From Lawsonibacter asaccharolyticus (GTDB lineage Bacteria; Bacillota; Clostridia; Oscillospirales; Oscillospiraceae): 64,000 nt of DNA. Shown piece after piece: positions 28,553-39,581 of the stretch. Position numbers and translations under genes: made by a program. The notes under the pieces are model-generated. The model did no database searches, was not told the origin of the DNA, and saw only the letters and a list, made by a program, of their open reading frames with translations. The stretch is from NCBI GenBank assembly GCA_003112755.1, contig BFBT01000001.1, positions 496,001 through 560,000 on the forward strand, given 5' to 3'. Position 1 is the first letter of the stretch, and every line of letters begins with the position of its first letter.

Positions 28553-28590
28553 AAAAAAGCGCCCCGCTCATATGAGCGGGGCGCTTTTTT
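28553..28590. terminator. bidirectional terminator after ppdK
   Basis: A perfect 19-bp palindrome, A6 then GCGCCCCGCTCAT and its complement ending T6, usable on both strands. It closes ppdK on the minus strand. Confidence 0.93.
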
Positions 28591-28609
28591 CACAGAGAAT
28601 TGCTTGGGA

Positions 28610-31237
<2,628 letters not shown>

Positions 31238-31262
31238 TTACTTCATTCCTTTCTTCAATCCT

Positions 31263-31318
31263 GGGGCTTGTCTGAAACACGGCGGCACCGGACGTACCGG
31301 CATGTCTCAAACAAGCCC
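31263..31318 (-). promoter_or_regulatory. structured leader hairpin of ppdK
   Basis: A 16-bp outer stem (GGGCTTGTCTGAAACA with TGTCTCAAACAAGCCC, 14 of 16 paired) encloses an inner CCGG/CCGG hairpin, in the transcribed leader about 25 bases before the ppdK start. It has no T-run, so it is not a standard terminator; it could stabilise the message or be an RNA control element. Confidence 0.55.
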
Positions 31319-31374
31319 AAGTCGCCGCCGCCCTCCGGGGGCCCCCACAGGCCTCCTTTGACAGTCGCGGAAAT

Positions 31375-31403
31375 ATTATACCTATTTGCACGAAATATTG
31401 CAA
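31375..31403 (-). promoter_or_regulatory. sigma-A promoter of ppdK
   Basis: On the minus strand TTGCAA (31403-31398), 17 bases, TATAAT (31380-31375). The predicted leader is about 130 bases long. Confidence 0.88.
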
Positions 31404-31455
31404 CTGTCCGGCGGGAGTTTTTCACGATTTTTTCACATTTATGGCGATGTTGCCC

Positions 31456-31965
31456 TCAGTACTCCACCCCAGGCCGGGCCGCCGTCCCCAGGTCAAAGGG
31501 ATGGCGCAGCTTGCCCATCTCAGTGATGTAGTCCGCCCGTCCCACCAGGGCCGGGTCGGGGTCCCGCCCGGTGAGGACCACCTCCCCCGCCGCACGGTCC
31601 AGGCAGGAGATCACCTCTTCCAGTGGGAGCAGGCCGGTGTTCACCGCAGCACAGACCTCGTCCAGCACCAGCAGTCCGCAGTCCGGCTGTGCCCCCAGTG
31701 TCCGGGCCTGCTCCGCCAAGGCCAGATAGCGGGCCTGCTCCGCCTCCCGCTCCTCCGGGGTGAGCTGAAAGGAGAATTTCACCCGCTCCGGCAGGGGGAG
31801 CAGGGTGACCTGAGGCAGCATGGCCAGGGCATAACGCTCGCCGCTGTCCGCCCCCTTTAGGAACTGGGCCACCACCACCCGCTTTCCCCGGCCCGCCATC
31901 CGCAGGGCCAGCCCCATGGCGGCAGTGGTCTTACCCTTGCCCTCTCCGCAGTAAAGATGGACCAT
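31456..31965 (-). CDS. cobO: cob(I)yrinic acid a,c-diamide adenosyltransferase (CobO/BtuR)
   Basis: 169 residues with the P-loop GEGKGKTTAAMGLALR near the N-terminus, then VVVAQFLKG and LLVLDEVCAAVNTG, all typical of the CobO/BtuR family. The enzyme transfers the adenosyl group of ATP to reduced cobalt corrinoids, making coenzyme B12. No other cobalamin gene is adjacent, so here it probably serves salvage. It lies just upstream of the ppdK promoter and ends 53 bases before it. Confidence 0.93.
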   Translation of the reverse strand: MVHLYCGEGKGKTTAAMGLALRMAGRGKRVVVAQFLKGADSGERYALAMLPQVTLLPLPERVKFSFQLTPEEREAEQARYLALAEQARTLGAQPDCGLLVLDEVCAAVNTGLLPLEEVISCLDRAAGEVVLTGRDPDPALVGRADYITEMGKLRHPFDLGTAARPGVEY

Positions 31966-32240
31966 AAGCTCACTCCTTGTGTATGTTTTCGGTTTATTCT
32001 ACCAGCTTTTTGGGAAAAAATATACCTCTTTTTTGAGGAAAGCTGGTGACAGGGCGGGATACCTTTGGGGCCGGCGGGGCCAGCCCGCCCCTACATTGGG
32101 ATCAGGGCATGCGCGCCATGCGGGGTATATTTGTTCCCAGCTTCCATGCAGGGGCAGGTCCCAGGCTCGCCCGGCCTATTGGCCCGTGTGGAGGGACGCC
32201 CCTGAGATGGGGCGTGAAGATGGACGGGAAGGAGATGAAA
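31966..32240. other. intergenic stretch without a supported gene
   Basis: About 275 bases between cobO and the SLH gene terminator. It has GC-rich inverted pieces (for example around 32060-32095) but no coding signal I can support. Confidence 0.4.
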
Positions 32241-32271
32241 CAGGCGCGCGGCTTTTTGAGCCGCGCGCCTG
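32241..32271 (-). terminator. terminator hairpin of the SLH-protein gene
   Basis: CAGGCGCGCGGCT pairs perfectly with AGCCGCGCGCCTG around a 5-base loop, 25 bases past the stop of the minus-strand gene; only a short T-run follows on that strand. Confidence 0.7.
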
Positions 32272-32296
32272 TGAGGTCAGGTCTGTCGTTCGCGTA

Positions 32297-34579
32297 TCAG
32301 TCGGGGTAGCGGGTGTAGACGCGGTAAATATCTTCGTAATCTGCCCCTTGGTCTTCCTGAATTCTTCCTTTACTGTTTACAGTCACATAAAAGAAATCGT
32401 AGTCACTATCTCCCTGCGAATCCGTCACGACACCATAGGAATCATCGTCTTTGAACTCGATCACATCCCCTGCCTGGAGCTCCTTTTTGTCGCTCAAACG
32501 CTCATAGTCCAAATTTCCAAATACTTTATCACTGAGCATCCAGGCAAACCCCTCGGCTCCAGACAGATCATCTCCAAACACTTTGGAATCATAGTATTCC
32601 TTCATGTCCCAGGAGTCGATATCCTTCAGCTTCTTTTCCAAAAGGGCCTCTACATTGCTCTCATTAACCTTTTTTCCATTGCTCAAGGTGTCGTCAGAAG
32701 AGGTGCTATCGGGATAACGGGTATAAATATAATCAATGTCATCAAAATCTGCGTAAAAGTCCCAACAAATCTCGCCGTCGGAATAGAGGCCCACATAATC
32801 GAAATCACTCTTGCTGATGCCAATGACCACGCCATAACTGCCATCGTCCAACTCCACGATATCACCAATCTTCAGCTCATCGGAGTCCCTGTGTCGGGTA
32901 TCATCCAAATCACCGAAGATTTCATTACTCAGGCTCCAGGCAAAGTCTTCATCATCGTCATCCCAGTATTCTCCATCGCCATAATCCCTGTCGTCCTCAA
33001 ACTCCCACAGATAATCTTCCACATGAGACTCGGTAATACTGTCCCCGTTGGTCAGTTCATCGTCAGAGGATGAAGAAGAGCTGCTGGGATAGCGGGTGTA
33101 CATCTCGTCCAGGTCATCGAAATCAGCCTCGAAATCCCATGCGATCCTGTCCTTGGAATCAATGCTGCCGTAGGTGCAGACTTCGTTCTTGGTGTCCACA
33201 TCCACCACGACACCCCACAGCTCATTCCAGCTGTCATAGATCACGTCGCCTGCTCGCAGGTCCTCGGCATATTTCACGCTCTTGTAATCCAGCTCGTCAA
33301 AGATCTCGTCGCTGATGGTGTAAGCAAAGGCCTCGTCGCCCTTGGCGGAGCCGAACACGTTGGAGGTGTAGCGGTCGCTCATATCCCAGTCGTCGCCGTC
33401 TTCATAGTCGTCCATCAGGTCGTCCAGAAGGTCCTCCACGTTGGACTCAGTGGCCTTTTCTCCGTTGCTCAGGGTGTCGTCGCCGGAGGCCTTGGTGAGA
33501 TAGCGGGTGTAGACAGTATCCCTGCTGTCCAGGTCGTCCAGGTCCGCGGTCTCCTTCCAGGTGATCCAGCCGCTGTTGTCACAGGTGACATAGGTGAAGT
33601 CATTCCGGTCCACAGAGACCACCACGCCGAAGTCGCTGCCGGAGTCGAAGCTGACCACGTCGCCCACCCGCAGGTCCGCGGGGTCCTTCAGCTTGCTGGC
33701 GGCCATGGCGCCGAACACCTTGTCGCTGAGCATGTAGGCAAAGGCCTCCACGCCGGTGGCGGTGCCCAGTTCCTTGGAGGTGTAGCTGCGGGTCATATCC
33801 CACAGGTAGTTCTCGGGATAGTCGCTCTTCAGGGCCACCAAGTCGTCATACACGTTGGACTCGGAGGGGGTCTTGCCGCTCACCAGCCGGTTGGAGTTGA
33901 CGTAGGTGGGCACCTGGATGGTGGTGGAGGCGTCATACAGGGAGCAGAGCACCACAGCTGCCTGGGCACGGGTGGTGCTGGCGGCGCCGTTGAAGTTACC
34001 GTTCTCATCGCCGCTGAGCAGCTTCCTGGCATAAGCCCCGGCCACCGCATTCTGGTAATTGCTGGGGATGGTGCTCCAGTCCTTGATGCTGATCCGGGCG
34101 GCCATCAGATCCAGTGCGCTGGGGTTCTCCCACCCCTTGGAGCCGGCCACGTTGACCATGATCTGGGCCATGTCATAGCGGCTGATCTCTGCGTTCACCA
34201 TGGCCTCGGTCCAGCCGCCGGCGGCGGCGCGGCGCTGGGCAACAGTGGTGTTGCTCAGGATGCCCGCCGAGTAAGCTGCGGCCATGTAGGGATACCACCA
34301 CTGGCCGGAGCTGTTCTGGTTGGCGGCCACCGCCGTCTTATAGAACATGTTGCAGATCATGGTGACGAACTGGGCGTTGGACAGGGTCTGCTCCGGTCCA
34401 TACTGGTTGTCTCCGATGCCGGACACCAGCCCCTCTGTGGCGGCCCGGTCAATGTAATAATAGCCCCAGTAGGTGGTGGGCACATCGGTGAATGTAGTGG
34501 CGGCCGCGTAGGTGTTCGCGGTCAGCAGCCCCGCTCCCAGGGCCAGCGCCAACAGGCGCCGCAAACCTGTCTTCATCAT
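32297..34579 (-). CDS. SLH-domain surface protein with four acidic tandem repeats
   Basis: 760 residues. A signal peptide (RRLLALALGAGLLTANTYAA) is followed by SLH-type modules over about residues 28-215 (FTDVPTTYWGYYYIDRAATE; AQAAVVLCSLYDA), which would anchor it to the cell wall. The rest is four repeats of about 115-135 residues (roughly 230-365, 370-500, 505-620, 630-760). Each opens with a pattern like LSNGEKATESNVEDLL, has AFAYMLSDKVFG in the middle, a GDVV..D..GVV strand pair and ends YTRYP. The repeats are rich in Asp and Glu. In related clostridial repeats I recall a Cys just before FAYMLSD; here it is replaced, so an enzymatic role seems unlikely. Function unknown. Confidence 0.88.
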   Translation of the reverse strand: MMKTGLRRLLALALGAGLLTANTYAAATTFTDVPTTYWGYYYIDRAATEGLVSGIGDNQYGPEQTLSNAQFVTMICNMFYKTAVAANQNSSGQWWYPYMAAAYSAGILSNTTVAQRRAAAGGWTEAMVNAEISRYDMAQIMVNVAGSKGWENPSALDLMAARISIKDWSTIPSNYQNAVAGAYARKLLSGDENGNFNGAASTTRAQAAVVLCSLYDASTTIQVPTYVNSNRLVSGKTPSESNVYDDLVALKSDYPENYLWDMTRSYTSKELGTATGVEAFAYMLSDKVFGAMAASKLKDPADLRVGDVVSFDSGSDFGVVVSVDRNDFTYVTCDNSGWITWKETADLDDLDSRDTVYTRYLTKASGDDTLSNGEKATESNVEDLLDDLMDDYEDGDDWDMSDRYTSNVFGSAKGDEAFAYTISDEIFDELDYKSVKYAEDLRAGDVIYDSWNELWGVVVDVDTKNEVCTYGSIDSKDRIAWDFEADFDDLDEMYTRYPSSSSSSSDDELTNGDSITESHVEDYLWEFEDDRDYGDGEYWDDDDEDFAWSLSNEIFGDLDDTRHRDSDELKIGDIVELDDGSYGVVIGISKSDFDYVGLYSDGEICWDFYADFDDIDYIYTRYPDSTSSDDTLSNGKKVNESNVEALLEKKLKDIDSWDMKEYYDSKVFGDDLSGAEGFAWMLSDKVFGNLDYERLSDKKELQAGDVIEFKDDDSYGVVTDSQGDSDYDFFYVTVNSKGRIQEDQGADYEDIYRVYTRYPD

Positions 34580-34668
34580 TCTATTCTCCTTTTCCTGCGT
34601 TTTGTCATCCTAATATTCTGGGGGCGGCCACCCCGTGCCGCGGAAAATCGGGCAGAAGCCCCCTTTTT

Positions 34669-34697
34669 ATTTTACTGTGTTTTTGTCCAAAAGTCAA
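34669..34697 (-). promoter_or_regulatory. promoter of the SLH-protein gene
   Basis: On the minus strand TTGACT (34697-34692), 17 bases, TAAAAT (34674-34669), with AT-rich sequence upstream. Confidence 0.82.
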
Positions 34698-34807
34698 AAC
34701 ATACCTTGCATATTTATGAAATTTTAATTTTTGGCCTCCTTCATTTTGTGAAGATTTTACCATGAACATTTTCCCTCCCTACCGCTATGATTTTCCTTCT
34801 CTTGCTG

Positions 34808-34837
34808 TCGACAAGAGCCCCGCCGGGATGCTATAAT
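34808..34837 (+). promoter_or_regulatory. promoter of the flavodoxin-dus unit
   Basis: TCGACA (34808-34813), 18 bases, TATAAT (34832-34837), about 48 bases before the start codon. Confidence 0.7.
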
Positions 34838-34885
34838 CACCATGAGGATCAGTCCCTATTGCTTAGAATAAAAAGGAGCCCGATG

Positions 34886-35374
34886 ATGAAGCAGATCATT
34901 TTATATGACAGCGCCACAGGAAACACAGAATATCTGGCCAAAGCCCTCTCCCATGCCCTGCCCAACGTCCCATGCGGTCCAGTCGGGTCCCTGGACTGCT
35001 CGAAAGCCGAGCTGGTCTATCTGGGTTTCTGGACGGACAAGGGCACCTGCTCCGACCGTCTGCGGGCTGTTCTCCCCTCACTGGCAGGCAAGCAGATCTT
35101 TCTCTTCGGCACCGCCGGCTTTGGTGCGGATCAGGCGTATTTTTCTCAGATCATCCGCCGCCTTGAGGGTGAACTCCCCCAGAACTGCACCGTGATTGGC
35201 TGGTACATGTGTCCTGGGCGCATGGGAGAGGGAGTGCGCCGCCGCTATGAGGCCATGCTTCAGGACCCCGTCTCCGCCGGACAGGCAGAGCTTCTGCTGA
35301 AGAACTTCGACGCGGTCCGCACCCGCCCTGATGAGAGAGATGCTCAGGCCCTGCTGGCTGCGGCGGGTCTGTAA
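34886..35374 (+). CDS. flavodoxin family protein
   Basis: 162 residues. The N-terminal YDSATGNTEYLAKAL is the FMN phosphate-binding loop of flavodoxins. LVYLGFWTDKGTC and QIFLFGTAGFG mark the short-chain flavodoxin group common in Clostridia. It would carry electrons to an unknown partner. Two adjacent ATGs occur; the second (34886) is preferred because AAGGAG is 7 bases away, against 4 for the first. The tRNA-dihydrouridine synthase gene, itself a flavoenzyme, follows within 10 bases; whether the two proteins interact is unknown. Confidence 0.88.
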   Translation: MKQIILYDSATGNTEYLAKALSHALPNVPCGPVGSLDCSKAELVYLGFWTDKGTCSDRLRAVLPSLAGKQIFLFGTAGFGADQAYFSQIIRRLEGELPQNCTVIGWYMCPGRMGEGVRRRYEAMLQDPVSAGQAELLLKNFDAVRTRPDERDAQALLAAAGL

Positions 35375-35383
35375 TTGCAGGCT

Positions 35384-36343
35384 ATGCGCTGCTTTTTCGC
35401 CCCCATGGAGGGGATCACAGGAGCCCTGTTCCGCCGGACCCACCGCCGGTTCTTCCCGGGGGTGGACCGGTATTTCATGCCCTTTCTCTCCCCCAGCCAG
35501 CACCACGTGTTCACCCGCCGGGAGCTGCGGGACATCCTGCCGGAGCAAGACGGGGACCTGGATGCGGTGCCCCAGCTGCTCACCCGGAGCGGGGCGGACT
35601 TTCTCTGGGCGGCAGGTGAGCTGGCCCGGATGGGCTACCGGGAGGTCAACCTGAACCTGGGCTGCCCCTCCGGCACCGTCACCGCCAAGGGGAAGGGGGC
35701 CGGGATGCTGGGGCGGCCGGAGGAACTGGACCACCTGCTGGAGGACATCTTCTCCGCCTCCCCCACTGCCGTCTCTGTCAAGACCCGTCTGGGTATCCAG
35801 GACCCAGAGGAGTTCTGGCCCATCCTGGACATCTACAACAAGTATCCCATCGCCCAGCTCATTGTCCACACCCGGGTGCGGGAGGACCTGTACCGCCGCC
35901 CCGCCCGGCCGGAGCTGTTCCCCGCCATCCTGGCCGCCAGCCGCACCCCCCTGTGCTACAACGGAGACCTGGTGACAGCGGCGGACTGCCGAGCTTTCTC
36001 TGTCCGCTTCCCCGGCGCAGGTCTGATGATGGGCAGGGGGCTGGTGGCCGACCCGGCGCTGGCCTCCAAGGCCAAGGGCGGGCCCGGCGCGGACCGGGAC
36101 ACCCTCCGCGCGTTCCACGACGCCCTCTATGAGGGCTATGCCCGTGACTTCGGCAGCCGGCGCAACGCCATGCTGCGGATGAAGGAGCTCTGGTCCTATC
36201 TCATCCACCTCTTCCGTGACCCGGAAAGCTATGCCAAAAAGCTGCGCAAGGCGGCGGACCCGGCGGAGTTTGAGGCCCTCACTGCCGGGATGTTCCGAGA
36301 GCTGGAGCTCCTGCCCGGCCTGGAGCCCGGGTTTCTGTTCTGA
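35384..36343 (+). CDS. dus: tRNA-dihydrouridine synthase
   Basis: 319 residues, an FMN-binding TIM barrel. The start region CFFAPMEGITGALFRR, the signature NLNLGCPSGTVTAKGKGAGM with the catalytic Cys, and SVKTRLG are typical of Dus enzymes, which reduce uridine in the tRNA D-loop. ATG 35384 is chosen; a TTG at 35375 is the alternative, and neither has a strong ribosome site, consistent with translational coupling to the flavodoxin gene. It is shorter at the C-terminus than DusB of E. coli-type proteins. Confidence 0.92.
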   Translation: MRCFFAPMEGITGALFRRTHRRFFPGVDRYFMPFLSPSQHHVFTRRELRDILPEQDGDLDAVPQLLTRSGADFLWAAGELARMGYREVNLNLGCPSGTVTAKGKGAGMLGRPEELDHLLEDIFSASPTAVSVKTRLGIQDPEEFWPILDIYNKYPIAQLIVHTRVREDLYRRPARPELFPAILAASRTPLCYNGDLVTAADCRAFSVRFPGAGLMMGRGLVADPALASKAKGGPGADRDTLRAFHDALYEGYARDFGSRRNAMLRMKELWSYLIHLFRDPESYAKKLRKAADPAEFEALTAGMFRELELLPGLEPGFLF

Positions 36344-36353
36344 CCCGCCCCAG

Positions 36354-36386
36354 GAGCGGGGACGCCCAAATAGAATGGCCCCGCTC
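36354..36386 (+). terminator. weak hairpin after dus
   Basis: GAGCGGGG and CCCCGCTC are inverted around a 17-base interior, with no T-run. It may be a weak terminator. Confidence 0.35.
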
Positions 36387-36430
36387 TACATAAACTGAAC
36401 GTGCCCCAGTCCCTGGGGCAGGAGGTCGCT

Positions 36431-37225
36431 ATGCTGATCCGAGAACTTACCTTTGCCGCCATCGGCACCGGCTTTACCTGTCTGGCCACCGTGCTGGGAG
36501 CCGCCATGGTGTTTTTCTTCCGGGAGGACCTGAAACCCGCCACCCAGAAGATCTTTCTGGGCTTCGCAGCTGGCGTGATGGTGGCTGCCTCTGTCTGGTC
36601 CCTGCTCATCCCCTCTATGGAAATGGCGGAGGAGATGGGGCAGTCCCCCGCCCTTCCGGTGGGCGGCGGGTTCCTGCTGGGCGGGGCTTTCCTCATGGTC
36701 CTGGACCGGCTCACCCCCCATCTCCACATCGGCAGCAGCGATCCGGAAGGGCTGCCCGCCCATCTGAGCCGCACCACCATGATCGTACTGGCCGTCACCC
36801 TGCACAACATCCCGGAGGGGATGGCGGTGGGGCTGGCCTTCTCCATGGCCGCCCAGGACACAGGCAGCGGCGCCCTGGCCGGGGCAGTGGCCCTGGCCAT
36901 CGGGATGGGGCTCCAGAACTTCCCGGAGGGGGCCGCCATCTCCCTCCCCCTCCGGTCCGACGGCGTGGGCACCGGCAGGGCCTTCGCTGCGGGCGCCCTG
37001 TCCGGCGTGGTAGAGCCCATCTTCGGCCTGCTCACTGTACTGGTGGCGGGCAGCGTCTCCCTGGTAATGCCCTGGGTCCTTTCCTTCGCCGCGGGGGCCA
37101 TGATCTATGTGGTGGTGGAGGAACTGATCCCGGAGGCCCACCTGGGGGAGCACTCCCATGTGGGCACCGCCAGCGTCATGTGCGGCTTCCTGGTGATGAT
37201 GCTGCTGGATGTGATGCTGGGATAA
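36431..37225 (+). CDS. ZIP family metal transporter
   Basis: 264 residues, eight membrane helices. Metal-binding helices are seen as LHNIPEGMAVGLAFS and NFPEGAAISLPL, the two half-sites of ZIP importers; VVVEELIPEA near the C-terminus is also characteristic. ZIP proteins move Zn2+, Fe2+ or Mn2+ into the cytosol. CAGGAGG precedes the ATG at 36431. The specific metal cannot be read. It is followed by a strong terminator. Confidence 0.92.
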   Translation: MLIRELTFAAIGTGFTCLATVLGAAMVFFFREDLKPATQKIFLGFAAGVMVAASVWSLLIPSMEMAEEMGQSPALPVGGGFLLGGAFLMVLDRLTPHLHIGSSDPEGLPAHLSRTTMIVLAVTLHNIPEGMAVGLAFSMAAQDTGSGALAGAVALAIGMGLQNFPEGAAISLPLRSDGVGTGRAFAAGALSGVVEPIFGLLTVLVAGSVSLVMPWVLSFAAGAMIYVVVEELIPEAHLGEHSHVGTASVMCGFLVMMLLDVMLG

Positions 37226-37230
37226 ATGCC

Positions 37231-37258
37231 CCGGGGGACAGCCCGCGCTGTCCCCCGG
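37231..37258 (+). terminator. terminator after the ZIP gene
   Basis: CCGGGGGACAGC-CCGC-GCTGTCCCCCGG, a perfect 12-bp stem, followed by TCCTGTTTT. Confidence 0.85.
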
Positions 37259-37292
37259 TCCTGTTTTGTGCCCCCAGCGGGCGGCGGAGCGC

Positions 37293-38627
37293 TCAGCGCT
37301 CCCTCCCCGCCAAACGGTCCAGCTCGGCCATCAGCTCGGCCCGGTGGTTGGGAAGACGGCCCTCCATCACCTCTTCCAGCAGGGCGGCCAGCGCCCGGCC
37401 CACCGCGGGCCCCCGCAGGCCCCGGGCCAGGGCGTCGTTTCCGTCCGCCTCCAGGTCCCGCAGGGTGAGGCAGGGCCTCTCGGCCAGGATCTGTCTTGCC
37501 AATGCCTCCACCTGCTCCCAGCGGGCTGCCCCCGGAGCCCGGTCCGGAAATTTGGCCCCGGCGTCCGCTTTGGCCAGGGCGGTCCACTGGAAGAAGAGCT
37601 CCGGCCCCAGCCGCCCCAGCCACCGCTTCACCAGCCGGGGCTCCGGCTCCAGCTGGAGGTCGTGGCGCCGGATCAGGGTGACCACCCGCTCCCGCAGGGC
37701 ATTGTCCAGCCGCAGGCGGCGCAGGCAGGCGTCCGCCAGCTCCGCCCCGGCGGCGGCGTGTCCGTAAAAGTGGCCCACCCCCTCCCGGTCCACGGTACAG
37801 CACCCCGGCTTCCCCACGTCGTGGAGCAGGGCCGCCAGCCGCAGCCCCGGCTCCGCCGGGACCCGCTCCAGAGCCCGGACACAGTGGGTGTAGACGTCGT
37901 AGCTGTGGTGGGGATTGCGCTGGTCAAAGCCCACGGCGGGAGCCAGCTCGGGCAGCACCTGCCCGGTGAGGACCTCCGGGCAGTCCAGCAGCACCCGGCC
38001 CGCCGCCGGGCCGCAGACCAGCCGCTTCAGCTCCTCCGCCACCCGCTCCCGGGAGACGCAGGCCAGCTGGGGGGCGCAGGCTCGCACGCCGGCGGCCGTC
38101 CCCTCCTCCAGCCGGAAGTCCAGCTGGGCAGCGAACCGCAGGGCACGCAGCAGACGCAGGGCGTCCTCACCGAAGCGGCGCTCCGGCTCCCCCACGCAGC
38201 GGATGACCCCCGCCGCCAGGTCGGCCCGGCCTCCGAAGGGGTCAGTCAGGCCGGAGGGCTCCCAGGCCATAGCGTTTATGGTGAAGTCCCGGCGGGCCAG
38301 ATCCTCCCCCAGATCCCCCGTGAACTCCACCCGGTCCGGGCGGCGGTGGTCGGTGTACCGCCCCTCCCGGCGGAAGGTGGTCACCTCCACCGGCAGGCCG
38401 CCGGACAGAACGGTGACCGTCCCGTGCCGCACACCGGTCTCCACCACCCGCATGGGGGCACAGGCCTCCCGGATCTGCTCCGGCCGGGCGGAGGTGGCCG
38501 CGTCATAGTCGTGGGGCGTCCGGCCCATCAGCCTGTCCCGGACGCAGCCTCCCACCAGGACGGCCCGGTGTCCCGCAGCGTTCAGCCGCTCCAGCACCGC
38601 CAGCGCCCGCAGGTCCCATCCCTCCAT
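37293..38627 (-). CDS. cca: CCA tRNA nucleotidyltransferase
   Basis: 444 residues. The class II nucleotidyltransferase head is plain: VLVGGCVRDRLMGRTPHDYD with GG and the DxD-type metal site, then RRDFTINAMAW and the neck motif RRFGEDALRLLRALRFAA. The enzyme adds or repairs the CCA end of tRNA. The C-terminal part has an HD-like segment (LLHDVGK, HAAAGAELA). The start ATG at 38627 has GGAGG at proper distance, while the ATG 6 bases earlier touches the Shine-Dalgarno site. Confidence 0.94.
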   Translation of the reverse strand: MEGWDLRALAVLERLNAAGHRAVLVGGCVRDRLMGRTPHDYDAATSARPEQIREACAPMRVVETGVRHGTVTVLSGGLPVEVTTFRREGRYTDHRRPDRVEFTGDLGEDLARRDFTINAMAWEPSGLTDPFGGRADLAAGVIRCVGEPERRFGEDALRLLRALRFAAQLDFRLEEGTAAGVRACAPQLACVSRERVAEELKRLVCGPAAGRVLLDCPEVLTGQVLPELAPAVGFDQRNPHHSYDVYTHCVRALERVPAEPGLRLAALLHDVGKPGCCTVDREGVGHFYGHAAAGAELADACLRRLRLDNALRERVVTLIRRHDLQLEPEPRLVKRWLGRLGPELFFQWTALAKADAGAKFPDRAPGAARWEQVEALARQILAERPCLTLRDLEADGNDALARGLRGPAVGRALAALLEEVMEGRLPNHRAELMAELDRLAGRER

Positions 38628-38851
38628 CTCCATTCCTCCTCTCCAGAGAGCCCCGGTCGGTCTCTCTCCTATTCTAGCAGAGTCTGTCCTGGCTGACAAC
38701 GGCGGGTCCCGCCTCTCCTTCTTATTTTTCATTTTTTGTGGCTGAGCCTTGTGTCTCAAATGGCTCCATAGCCACAGGAACTCAAGGTGGAATTGGGAAT
38801 TTATTTTAAGTCCCACTGAATTTGGACGCTGGCAATCTCGCTCATTGCATG

Positions 38852-38881
38852 TTGAAGTGATAGAGTTGACCGTGGTATAAT
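38852..38881 (+). promoter_or_regulatory. promoter of the lipoprotein gene
   Basis: TTGAAG (38852-38857), 18 bases, TATAAT (38876-38881), 37 bases before the start codon. Confidence 0.65.
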
Positions 38882-38918
38882 TCAGAGGAATAAATTCAAA
38901 TCAGGGAGGGGAGCGGCA

Positions 38919-39467
38919 ATGAAAAAGGCAGTTTCAATCATGCTTTTCTTTGCGCTTTTTCTGCTATTGGCAGGTTGTAAGGAAGTACCTGTATCTGAGA
39001 GCAGTGAACCTTTGAACTCTAACAATGTCATCAAATGGTTTGATTGCCTTAATGGGGATGAAATGGCTTGGGATGGCGTTAAAGAGTATGATTTGGACGA
39101 ATTTTCAGGAGTTACTTTTCGCTGGCATCCAGAGCGATTAGAGGCTGTGGCAGATGGGACAACAATTCCGCTCTATGATGGAATGCCAATTTGGAGCGTT
39201 TATTTCTATGATTTAACAGGTGATGGCAATCCAGAGCTTTGTTCAACCATAAGTTTTGGTTCAGGAATCATCGATGATCGAATCATAATTTACGACTATG
39301 CCGGCGGTGCAAGTTATGAACTTTCAGACAGAGGCAATTTTGACTATGTTCTTAATATGCAAGAGGATTCTCTTATTGTTGAAAAGCGCGCTTATATGCA
39401 AGATGAACTCATTGAATCAGGAGAATTGGTATTTCTAAACGATACAATTCAGATAAAAACAGAATGA
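38919..39467 (+). CDS. small lipoprotein of unknown function
   Basis: 182 residues. The signal peptide ends with a clear lipobox (LLLAGC, Cys at residue 19). The mature part is acidic and beta-rich, with YDLTGDGNPELCSTISFG, which resembles the Ca-binding FG-GAP/VCBS-like turn. GGGAGGGG precedes the ATG. Its codons are strikingly AT-rich against both neighbours, so it is probably a recent arrival. I do not recognise the family. Confidence 0.78.
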   Translation: MKKAVSIMLFFALFLLLAGCKEVPVSESSEPLNSNNVIKWFDCLNGDEMAWDGVKEYDLDEFSGVTFRWHPERLEAVADGTTIPLYDGMPIWSVYFYDLTGDGNPELCSTISFGSGIIDDRIIIYDYAGGASYELSDRGNFDYVLNMQEDSLIVEKRAYMQDELIESGELVFLNDTIQIKTE

Positions 39468-39581
39468 TAACTGCCAGTTTGACCGTCAGTTGCCCGCCTG
39501 GTCATTTTGCTGTGGTATTTTCAAATCAGCTTTTGGCAGTGCAGCAGAAAAAGGGGCCCTCGCCCTTTGAAAGGAGCGCTT

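Noticed and set aside
34886-36343. Possible bilirubin-reductase-like pair (flavodoxin plus flavoenzyme)
   Set aside because: The second gene has the tRNA-dihydrouridine synthase signature with NLGCPSG and not an old-yellow-enzyme layout, so the pair is not taken as a bile-pigment reductase.
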